Source: Bufo bufo
Taxonomy: Eukaryota; Chordata; Amphibia; Anura; Bufonidae
Direction: 5' to 3'
DNA length: 64,000 nt
Assembly: GCF_905171765.1 (NCBI RefSeq)
Contig: NC_053390.1
Coordinates: 334,824,407-334,888,406, forward strand
This document shows positions 34,271 through 44,000 of this stretch, piece by piece (the stretch's first letter is position 1; each line of letters opens with the position of its first letter). The position numbers and the translations under genes were made by a program. Below the pieces are notes generated by a model that did not search any database, was not told where the DNA came from, and worked only from the letters and a program-made list of their open reading frames with translations.

Positions 34271-35833
34271 CACTGCATGCAGAATTATTAGGCAAATGAG
34301 TATTTTGACCACATCATCCTCTTTATGCATGTTGTCTTACTCCAAGCTGTATAGGCTCGAAAGCCTACTACCAATTAAGCATATTAGTTGATGTGCATCT
34401 CTGTAATGAGAAGGGGTGTGGTCTAATGACATCAACACCCTATATCAGGTGTGCATAATTATTAGGCAACTTCCTTTCCTTTGGCAAAATGGGTCAAGAG
34501 AAGGACTTGACAGGCTCAGAAAAGTCAAAAATAGTGAGATATCTTGCAGAGGGATGCAGCACTCTTAAAATTGCAAAGCTTCTGAAGCGTGATCATCGAA
34601 CAATCAAGCGTTTCATTCAAAATAGTCAACAGGGTCGCAAGAAGCGTGTGGAAAAACCAAGGCGCAAAATAACTGCCCATGAACTGAGAAAAGTCAAGCG
34701 TGCAGCTGCCAAGAGGCCACTTGCCACCAGTTTGGCCATATTTCAGAGCTGCAACATCACTGGAGTGCCCAAAAGCACAAGGTGTGCAATACTCAGAGAC
34801 ATGGCCAAGGTAAGAAAGGCTGAAAGACGACCACCACTGAACAAGACACACAAGCTGAAACGTCAAGACTGGGCCAAGAAATATCTCAAGACTGATTTTT
34901 CTAAGGTTTTATGGACTGATGAAATGAGAGTGAGTCTTGATGGGCCAGATGGATGGGCCCGTGGCTGGATTGGTAAAGGGCAGAGAGCTCCAGTCCGACT
35001 CAGACGCCAGCAAGGTGGAGGTGGAGTATTGGTTTGGGCTGGTATCATCAAAGATGAGCTTGTGGGGCCTTTTCGGGTTAAGGATGGAGTCAAGCTCAAC
35101 TCCCAGTCCTACTGCCAGTTTCTGGAAGACACCTTCTTCAAGCAGTGGTACAGGAAGAAGTCTGCATCCTTCAAGAAAAACATGATTTTCATGCAGGACA
35201 ATGCTCCATCACACGCGTCCAAGTACTCCACAGCGTGGCTGGCAAGAAAGGGTATAAAAGAAGAAAATCTAATGACATGGCCTCCTTGTTCACCTGATCT
35301 GAACCCCATTGAGAACCTGTGGTCCATCATCAAATGTGAGATTTACAAGGAGGGAAAACAGTACACCTCTCTGAACAGTGTCTGGGAGGCTGTGGTTGCT
35401 GCTGCACGCAATGTTGATGGTGAACAGATCAAAACACTGACAGAATCCATGGATGGCAGGCTTTTGAGTGTCCTTGCAAAGAAGGGTCGCTATATTGGTC
35501 ACTGATTTGTTTTTGTTTTGTTTTTGAATGTCAGAAATGTATATTTGTGAATGTTGAGATGTTATATTGGTTTCACTGGTAAAAATAAATAATTGAAATT
35601 GGTATATATTAGTTTTTTGTTAAGTTGCCTAATAATTATGCACAGTAATAGTCACCTGCACACACAGATATCCCCCTAAAATAGCTAAAACTAAAAACAA
35701 ACTAAACACTACTTCCAAAAATATTCAGCTTTGATATTAATGAGTTTTTTGGGTTCATTGAGAACATGGTTGTTGTTCAATAATAAAATTAATCCTCAAA
35801 AATACAACTTGCCTAATAATTCTGCACTCCCTG
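34271..35833 (+). mobile_element. DD37E-type Tc1/mariner element with intact gene
   Basis: Ends cactgcatgcagaattatta and, in reverse, cagggagtgcagaattatta are flanked by TA (34269-34270, 35834-35835). It lies inside E5 coding sequence, which reads continuously on both sides. It is close to full length: 1563 bp including a left segment lost from the copy at 3419-4877. Confidence 0.96.
34489..35505 (+). CDS. Tc1/mariner DD37E transposase, intact
   Basis: 338 codons, full length for a Tc1-type transposase that cuts and pastes DNA at TA sites. Residues 1-55 hold a paired-like helix-turn-helix (KIAKLLKRDHRTIKRFIQ) for binding the inverted repeats, and residues 50-60 a basic GRKKRVEKPRRK that could be a nuclear signal. 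The catalytic residues are Asp144 (LWTDEMRVSL), Asp237 (FMQDNAPSH) and Glu275 (DLNPIENLW). There are 37 residues between the last two, so this is a DD37E enzyme, like the TRT group known from fish and other vertebrates. A Gly-rich box (QQGGGGVLVWAG) lies at 174-185. The start follows cttcctttcctttggcaaa, as in the sister copy. There are no stops or missing motifs. Activity is an inference. Confidence 0.95.
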   Translation: MGQEKDLTGSEKSKIVRYLAEGCSTLKIAKLLKRDHRTIKRFIQNSQQGRKKRVEKPRRKITAHELRKVKRAAAKRPLATSLAIFQSCNITGVPKSTRCAILRDMAKVRKAERRPPLNKTHKLKRQDWAKKYLKTDFSKVLWTDEMRVSLDGPDGWARGWIGKGQRAPVRLRRQQGGGGVLVWAGIIKDELVGPFRVKDGVKLNSQSYCQFLEDTFFKQWYRKKSASFKKNMIFMQDNAPSHASKYSTAWLARKGIKEENLMTWPPCSPDLNPIENLWSIIKCEIYKEGKQYTSLNSVWEAVVAAARNVDGEQIKTLTESMDGRLLSVLAKKGRYIGH

Positions 35834-36885
35834 TATATGCTGTGGGCTCAGCTCCACTATACAGTGAGGACGAGCTACTAGAGGACAGTCATCAGCTACT
35901 GGCCAGCCAAGATGTGGAGGAGACATTTGCCACTTCCTCCAGTAGATGGGCAAGTAGTTATGAGGAGAGTGGAATGGGAGCTGGTGTTGCGAGCGGACAG
36001 GTTCCTGACCCAGAGATCGTTGAGGAGGACATCAGTGATGTTCAGACAGTACTCGATGATGATGTAGCTGATCGCACTTGGGAGCCGGGTGAATTAGGGG
36101 CTTCAGCATCATCGGGAGAAGAGGGTGGCAGCTTGCCCGTAAGGCAGCGGCGGAGCCAGCAAGTCACTAGCGTGGCTGGGAGTTGAGGGTGGCAACAGTG
36201 GGAGGTCGGGAGCCAAACGTGCCTGGGGTAGACCACCCACTTCGCAGGAGCCTACCTGCCTGGAAAGTAGTGGTGCACAGGTTCACAGAAGCAGCTGAGG
36301 TAGCTGTCAGTCATTGCGGAGTGTTGGGGATAAAATCACCTACGCGTTGTAGCAGTTTTTTGTTAAGCCTCCGGAGGAGGTGAACATCGCCATTTGTAGA
36401 ATCTGAGGGCAGAAGGTGAAGGGTGGCCAGGGTGCCAATGTTGGTGATAAGCGGCAGGGGCTATATTCGAATTTGCAATATTTCACGAATATTTGGGCTA
36501 ATATTCATCATATATTCGCGAATTTAAGATTATTTTCTTGATTGCGAAAAATCGGCAATGTAATATTAGCATAATGCGTGCAAAATACAGGCGTGGGTCG
36601 TTTTTGCTACATTTTACAAGCTGCTAGAAGTTTCCTGAGACTGGAGAAAATGCACACGGCAGAACATTAAAAATAGATTTATATGCAGTTAGAATGCTCC
36701 AATATATTCGTGATTGCGCTAATCGGCACTAATGATGCGAATATTTTGGCGCAATACGTGAAACCACATTTTAGCTGGTCTTGGCATGAATGTATGGATT
36801 GGACAGCAGAACCTATCACACTACCTAACACTACTGAACTGCAGCATCTACACTATATCAGGATATAACTTACACTGACTATCTG

Positions 36886-36922
<37 letters not shown>

Positions 36923-36925
<3 letters not shown>

Positions 36926-37841
36926 TACAGACCAAAAGTTTGGACACACCTTCTCATTCAAAGAGTTTTCTTTATTTTCATGACTATGAAGGCATCAAAA
37001 CTATGAATTAACACATGTGGAATTATATACATAACAAACAAGTGTGAAACAACTGAAAATATGTCATATTCTAGGTTCTTCAAAGTAGCCACCTTTTGCT
37101 TTGAATACTGCTTTGCACACTCTTGGCATTCTCTTGATGAGCTTCAAGAGGTAGTCCCCTGAAATGGTCTTCCAACAGTCTTGAAGGAGTTCCCAGAGAT
37201 GCTTAGCACTTGTTGGCCCTTTTGCCTTCACTCTGCGGTCAAACTCACCCCAAACCATCTCGATTGGGTTCAGGTCCGGTGACTGCGGAGGCCAGGTCAT
37301 CTGGCGCAGCAACCCATCACTCTCCTTCATGGTCAAATAGCCCTTACTTTCAAAGTTTTCCCAATTTTTCGGCTGACTGACTGACCTTCATTTCTTAAAG
37401 TAATGATGGGCACTCGTTTTTCCTTACTTAGCTGCTTTTTTCTTGCCATAATACCAATTCTAACAGTCTATTCAGTAGGACTATCAGCTGTGTATCCACC
37501 TGACTTCTCCTCAACGCAACTGATGGTCCCAACCCCATTTATAAGGCAAGAAATCCCACTTATTAAACCTGACAGGGCACACCTGTGAAGTGAAAACCAT
37601 TTCAGGGGACTACCTCTTGAAGCTCATCAAGAGAATGCCAAGAGTGTGCAAAGCAGTAATTAAAGCAAAAGGTGGCTACTTTGAAGAACCTAGAATATGA
37701 CATATTTTCAGTTGTTTCACACTTGTTTGTTATGTATATAATTCCACATGTGTTAATTCATAGTTTTGATGCCTTCATAGTCATGAAAATAAAGAAAACT
37801 CTTTGAATGAGAAGGTGTGTCCAAACTTTTGGTCTGTACTG
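36923..37841. mobile_element. Hairpin Tc1/mariner element (cagtacagaccaaaag ends)
   Basis: TA-flanked and inserted into a TA microsatellite (36888-36922 and 37842-37868). The two arms of about 250 bp are inverted copies of each other. Both include the C-terminal coding end, so the frame reads inward-outward in both directions. The left arm, on the minus strand, extends to WPPQSPDLNPIEMVWGE (37064-37336), which has the catalytic Glu. The rest of the transposase is lost. A second copy is at 63014-63953. Confidence 0.92.
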
Positions 37842-39479
37842 TATATATATATATATATATATATATATTTAAAGCTATATCTAACTATCTAATGTAGTGT
37901 GGAAATCACAGAGCACAGCAATGACACTGCTGTCTATTAGTGATGAGCGGCAGGTGCCATATTTGATTTCGACGTAATTCGTGAATATTCGATAGAATAT
38001 TCGTTTAATATTCGTCGAAATCGAATATTCGGCATTATTCTACTTATCGCGATTATTATGCGATTTAACTAATCGCGATTGCGATTTTAACTTAATGCTA
38101 CTTTGTTATTGGTTTGATATCTAGAATTAGCGAAGATGACGAATATGAAGAATGTATTCGTCATATTCCTCAAAACGAAGATAACAAAGTATTCTACATC
38201 TTCGTTTTAGCTCCTTATTCGTCAACTTCGCTAATTCTAGCAATCAAATAGGAAGGTTGACTATAGAGACAGCAGTGTTTAATTCGCTATGCGATTATAT
38301 TACTTCGCTTTTATTTATTTTTTTATAAATAGAATCATTATAATAATCAAGTATTTAACTATTAAATTTTTTATTTTAAAAGCAAAGTAATATAATCGCA
38401 TAGGGAATTAAACACAGCTGTCTCTATAGTCAACCTTCCTATTTGATTGCTAGAATTAGCGAAGTTGACGAATAGGTAGCTAAAACGAAGATGTAGAATA
38501 CTTCGTTATCTTCGTTTTGAGAAATATGACGAATATATTCGTCATATTCGCTAATTCTACCAAGCCAACCATAGTAAACCAGGTCCAAGTTGAAATAGCA
38601 ATTCGATTAATTCAAGTTATAATAATCGAATTTCGATTTCAACTTGGACCTGGTTTACTATGGTTGGCTTGGTAGAATTAGCGAATATGACGAATGTATT
38701 CATCATATTCCTCAAAACGAAGATAACGAAGTATTCTCCATCTTCATTTTAGCTATCTATTCGTCAACTTCGCTAATTCTAGCAATCAAATAAGAAAGTT
38801 GACTATAGAGATAGCTAAGTATAGAGTAAGTATAGTGACAGCTGTTTTTAATTCGCTATGCGATTATATTATTTTTGTCTTTTTTTATAAATAGAATAAT
38901 TATAATAAGTATTATAATTATTCTATTTAAAAAAAAAAAGCTGTAATATAATCGCATAGCGAATTAACCACTTCAGCCCCCAGTGCTTAAACACCCTGAA
39001 AGACCAGGCCACTTTTTACACTTCTGACCTACACTACTTTCACCATTTATTGCTCGGTCATGCAACTTACCACCCAAATGAATTTTACCTCCTTTTCTTC
39101 TCACTAATAGAGCTTTCATTTGGTGGTATTTCATTGCTGCTGACATTTTTACTTTTTTTGTTATTAATCGAAATTTAACGATTTTTTCGCAAAAAAATGA
39201 CATTTTTCACTTTCAGTTGTAAAATTTTGCAAAAAAAACTACATCCATATATAAATTTTGCTCTAAATTTATTGTTCTACATGTCTTTGATAAAAAAAAA
39301 ATGTTTGGGTAAAAGAAATGGTTTGGGTAAAAGTTATAGCGTTTACAAACTATGGTACAAAAATGTGAATTTCCGCTTTTTGAAGCAGCTCTGACTTTCT
39401 GAGCACCTGTCATGTTTCCTGAGGTTCTACAATGCCCAGACAGTACAAATACCCAACAAATGACCCCATTTCGGAAAGT

Positions 39480-41130
39480 ACACACCCTAAGGTATTCACT
39501 GATGGGCATAGTGAGTTCATAGAACTTTTTATTTTTTGTCACAAGTTAGCGGAAAATGCTGATTTTTTATTTTTATTTTTTTTCTTACAAAGTCTCATAT
39601 TCCACTAACTTGTGACAAAAAATAAAAAGTTCTATGAACTCACTATGCCCATCAGCGAATACCTTGGGTCTCTTCTTTCCAAAATGGGGTCACTTGTGGG
39701 GTAGTTATACTTCCCTGGCATTCTAGGGGCCCAAATGTGTGGTAAGGAGTTTGAAATCAAATTCTGTAAAAAATATGACGAGTGAAATCCGAAAGGTGCT
39801 CTTTGGAATATGGGCCCCTTTGCCCACCTAGGCTGCAAAAAAGTGTCACACATCTGGTATCTCCTTATTCAGTAGAAGTTGGGGAATGTGTTTTGGGGTG
39901 TCTTTTTACATATACCCATGCTGGGTGAGAGAAATATCTTGGCAAAAGACAACTTTTCCCATTTTTTTATACAAAGTTGGCATTTGACCAAGATATTTAT
40001 CTCACCCAGCATGGGTATATGTAAAATGACACCCCAAAACACATTCCCCAACTTCTACTGAATACGGAGATACCAGATGTGTGACACTTTTTTGCAGCCT
40101 AGGTGGGCAAAGGGGCCCATATTCCAAAGAGCACCTTTCGGATTTCACTCGTCATTTTTTACAGAATTTGATTTCAAACTCCTTACCACACATTTGGGCC
40201 CCTAGAATGCCAGGGCAGTATAACTACCCCACAAGTGACCCCATTTTGGAAAGAAGAGACCCCAAGGTATTCGCTGATGGGCATGGCGAGTTCATGGAAG
40301 TTTTTATTTTTTGTCACAAGTTAGTGGAATATGAGACTTTGTATGAAAAAAAATAAAAATAAAAAATCATCATTTTCCACTAACTTGTGACAAAAAATAA
40401 AAAATTCTAGGAACTCGCCATGCCCCTCACGGAATACCTTGGGGTGTCTTCTTTCCAAAATAGGGTCACTTGTGGGGTAGTTATACTGCCCTGGCATTTT
40501 CCAGGGGCCCTAATGTGTGGTAAGTAGGTAAATGACCTGTGAAATCCGAAAGGTGCTCTTTGGAATGTGGGCCCCTTTGCCCACCTAGGCTGCAAAAAAG
40601 TGTCACACATCTGGTATCGCCGTACTCGGGAGAAGTTGGGGAATGTGTTTTATGGTGTCATTTTACATATACCCATGCTGGGTGAGAGAAATATCTTGGC
40701 AAAAGACAACTTTTCCCATTTTTTTATACAAAGTTGGCATTTGACCAAGATATTTATCTCACCCAGCATGGGTATATGTAAAATGACACCCCAAAACACA
40801 TTCACCAACTTCTACTGAATACGGAGATACCACATGTGTGACACTTTTTTGCAGCCTAGGTGGGCAAAGGGGCCCAAATTCCTTTTAGGAGGGCATTTTT
40901 AGACATTTGGATACCAGACTTCTTCTCACGCTTTGGGGCCCCTAAAATGCCAGGGCAGTATAAATACCCCACATGTGACCCCATTTTGGAAAGAAGACAC
41001 CCCAAGGTATTCAATGAGGGGCATGGCGAGTTCATAGAAAAAAAAATTTTTTGGCACAAGTTAGCGGAAATTGATTTTTTTTATTTTTTTCTCACAAAGT
41101 CTCCCTTTCCGCTAACTTGGGACAAAAATT
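39480..41130. repeat. Alternating palindromes inside piggyBac
   Basis: Arms of about 390 bp (caagttagcggaa, ggggcccaaatgtgtggtaa, cacccagcatgggtatat) alternate in direction. Fold centres are near 39570, 39962, 40355, 40735 and 41085. Sequence identity between arms looks high. Confidence 0.88.
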
Positions 41131-42105
41131 TCAATCTTTCATGGACTCAATATGCCCCTCAGCGAATACCTTGGGGTGTCTTCTTTCCAAAATGGTGTTA
41201 TTTGAAAGGTGTTTGTACTGCCCTGGCATTTGAGGGTCTCCGCAATCATTACATGTATGCCCAGCATTAGGAGTTTCTGCTATTCTCCTTATATTGAGCA
41301 TACAGGTAATGAGATTTTTTTTTTCCGTTCAGCCGCTGGGCTGAAAGAAAAAAATGAACGGCACAGATTTCTTCATTCGCATCGATCAATGTGGATGAAA
41401 AAATCTCTGCCAAAAAAAGAAAAAGGAGGGGAAAGGCGTCTGCCAGGACATAGGAGCTCCGCCCAACATCCATGCCCACTTAGCTCGTATGCCCTGGCAA
41501 ACCAGATTTCTCCATTCACATCAATCGATGTGGATGAATAAATCATTGCCGGGATTTTTTTTTTTTATATATATACAAAGTGTTTGCCAAAGTATATGAA
41601 CACCGCCACCTCCTCAGCTCATATGCCTCGGCAAACGTATCTTTTACTGCAGAGGAGAAATCTCGTCTTGCAGCGCCGCTTACACCGACTTGCGTGTAAT
41701 CTGACAGCAGCGCAATGCTTCTGTCCGAATGCACATCAGTGCTGCAGCTAGTCGATCGGTTGGTCCACCTGAAAGGTAAAAAAAACAAAACAAAAAAGAA
41801 AAAACCAGGCCGCAACGCAATAAATTTATTAACTGTTGAACAGAACATAGAAACTTTTTTTGAACTTTTTTAACTGAACGTTTAACTTTTTTACTTACCG
41901 GTATTTTTTTTTTTTGTTTAGTTTTTTTTTACCTTTATAGAACAAACCTCTCCTTCCCCATGGGACAATGTGCAAAGCGCAAATCGCCCAAAGATGTGGC
42001 GAAGTACGTTATGCACTTTATCCCAGGTGAAAGGAGAGGTTTGCAGCAGCTGTGAGTGAATGGGCTCTAATAGCCCTGTGTGCCTGTCCTGGTGAGATGT
42101 GATCC

Positions 42106-43620
42106 CTATGCTAGGTGTACCTGTGTGTGGTACTTCTGGAAACACTCTCCATAGCATAGGGCAGGGTGGTCAGCACAGTCAGGACAGAAATAGCGGGTGT
42201 CACGCCTTATTCCACTCCTGCTACAGACACGACATCTTTTTCGGGGTGACGGTTGGGTTGAGGTACCAGGAACGACACTGGGGAAATGTCGCTCGTGTAG
42301 ACGGCTAACTACACTGGTGGATGGGGCCACGGAACCTCCTGGGTAAAGGAGGTTCTCGATGATCTCTTCCTGGAATTTGAGGAAGGATCCTGTTCTCCCA
42401 GCCTTACTGTAGAGAACAAAACTATTGTACAGCGCCAATTGAATCAAATATACAGACACCTTCTTATACCAGCGTCTGGTTCTGCGGGAAACTAAATACG
42501 GAGACAACATCTGGTCATTGAAGTCCACCCCTCCCATGAGCGCATTATAGTCGTGGACACAGAGGGGCTTTTCAATGACACGGGTTGCTCGCTCAATTTG
42601 GATTGTCGTGTCTGAGTGAATGGAGGAGAGCATGTAAACGTCACGCTTGTCTCTCCATTTCACCGCGAGCAGTTCTTCGTTACACAAGGCAGCCCTCTGC
42701 CCCCTTGCAAGACGGGTGGTTACAAGCCGTTGGGGGAAGCCCACGCGACTAGTTCGCGCGGTGCCACAGGCGCAAATCCGTTCTAGAAACAAATGCCTAA
42801 AGAGGGCCACACTTGTGTAGAAATTGTCCACATAAAGATGGTACCCCTTGCCGAATAAGGGTGACACCAAGTCCCAGACTGTCTTCCCACTGCTCCCCAG
42901 GTAGTCAGGGCAACCGACCGGCTCCAGGGTCTGATCTTTTCCCTCATAGGTCCGAAATTTGTGGGTATAGCCTGTGGCCCTTTCACAGAGCTTATACAAT
43001 TTGACCCCATACCGGGCACGCTTGCTTGGGATGTATTGTTTGAAGCCAAGGCGCCCGGTAAAATGTATTAGGGACTCGTCTACGCAGATGTTTTGCTCAG
43101 GGGTATACAAATCTGCAAATTTCAGGTTGAAATGGTCTATGAGGGGCCGAATTTTGTGGAGCCGGTCAAAAGCAGGGTGGCCTCTGGGACGGGAGGTGGT
43201 GTTGTCGCTAAAATGCAGAAAACGGAGGATGGTCTCAAATCGTGTCCTGGACATAGCAGCAGAGAACATGGGCATGTGATGAATTGGGTGCGTTGACCAA
43301 TATGACCGCAATTCATGCTTTTTTGTCAGGCCCATGTTGAGGAGAAGACCCAAAAAAATTTTAAGTTCGGAAACTTGGACTGGTTTCCACCGGAAAGGCT
43401 GGGCATAATAGCTTCCCGGGTTTGCGGTTATAAATTGTGTGGCATACTGGTTGGTCTCTGCCACGACTAAGTCCAAGAGCTCCGCAGTCAAGAACAGCTC
43501 AAAAAATCCCAGGGCCGAACCGATTTGAGCCGTCTCAACCCGAACTCCAGACTGGGCGGTGAAAGGGGGAACTACTGGTGCGGCTGAAGTTGGTGACTGC
43601 CAATCAGGATTTGCCAGCAC
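42106..43620 (-). CDS. piggyBac transposase, catalytic and Cys-rich domains
   Basis: 504 codons without a stop. Piggybac enzymes cut at TTAA and excise without scars. The DDE_Tnp_1_7-like core has Asp181 in NICVDESLIHFTGR, Asp265 in HLYVDNFYTSVALF and Asp366 with Asp369 in GGVDFNDQ. All the acids expected for catalysis are present. The C-terminus (residues 463-502) has CRVCSRSG, then CPDCADHPALCYGECF and HTQVH, a Cys/His-rich DNA-binding domain. The first residues are not the real N-terminus: a second open frame (43572-44000) supplies an acidic head in a different phase. A single frameshift near 43610-43640 or an unrecognised intron separates them. Confidence 0.93.
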   Translation of the reverse strand: MLANPDWQSPTSAAPVVPPFTAQSGVRVETAQIGSALGFFELFLTAELLDLVVAETNQYATQFITANPGSYYAQPFRWKPVQVSELKIFLGLLLNMGLTKKHELRSYWSTHPIHHMPMFSAAMSRTRFETILRFLHFSDNTTSRPRGHPAFDRLHKIRPLIDHFNLKFADLYTPEQNICVDESLIHFTGRLGFKQYIPSKRARYGVKLYKLCERATGYTHKFRTYEGKDQTLEPVGCPDYLGSSGKTVWDLVSPLFGKGYHLYVDNFYTSVALFRHLFLERICACGTARTSRVGFPQRLVTTRLARGQRAALCNEELLAVKWRDKRDVYMLSSIHSDTTIQIERATRVIEKPLCVHDYNALMGGVDFNDQMLSPYLVSRRTRRWYKKVSVYLIQLALYNSFVLYSKAGRTGSFLKFQEEIIENLLYPGGSVAPSTSVVSRLHERHFPSVVPGTSTQPSPRKRCRVCSRSGIRRDTRYFCPDCADHPALCYGECFQKYHTQVHLA

Positions 43621-44000
43621 CTCAGGGACTCTAGGGGCTCTACGGGCCTGTCTGTGCGGTGGCTCGCTACTTCACCAGGTTGTACTGCAGTGCTGGTACT
43701 AGGTCCAGGAAGGGCTGCGCTGCTGGTGTATGCCTCACCACGTGATCCGGCAGCGACAGCCCCACTCTGCTGCTCTTGAAGCGGATCCTGCGTAACCTGT
43801 GGTCTAGCGACATGGGGCCGGGTACGCCTGGTGCTGCCAGGGACCTCCACCTCCTCATCCGAACTTTGGGTCAGAGAGCCACTGCTTTCCACAGGTTCAT
43901 ATTCTGACCCGCTAGATTCGTCAGATGAGGGTTCCCACTCCTCATCCGACTGGGTCAGAATCCTGTAGGCCTCTTCAGAAGAATACCCCCTGTTTGACAT
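43572..44000 (-). CDS. Acidic N-terminal frame of the piggyBac transposase
   Basis: 142 codons starting MSNRGYSSEEAYRIL. It is Asp/Glu/Ser-rich (DEEWEPSSDESSGSEYEP), as in the heads of other vertebrate piggyBac proteins. It overlaps the larger frame by 49 bp in a different phase. The matching phase of the long frame can be read from about 43635. I think one base was gained or lost, so the full protein is not made from this copy unless splicing or frameshifting corrects it. Confidence 0.75.
   Translation of the reverse strand: MSNRGYSSEEAYRILTQSDEEWEPSSDESSGSEYEPVESSGSLTQSSDEEVEVPGSTRRTRPHVARPQVTQDPLQEQQSGAVAAGSRGEAYTSSAALPGPSTSTAVQPGEVASHRTDRPVEPLESLRCWQILIGSHQLQPHQ

Noticed and set aside
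41880..41960. T-rich stretches as terminators
   Set aside because: Low-complexity sequence is common in the window and no transcript end can be tied to it.
42974..43296. Plus-strand frames opposite the piggyBac gene
   Set aside because: Antisense shadows of a well-supported transposase.
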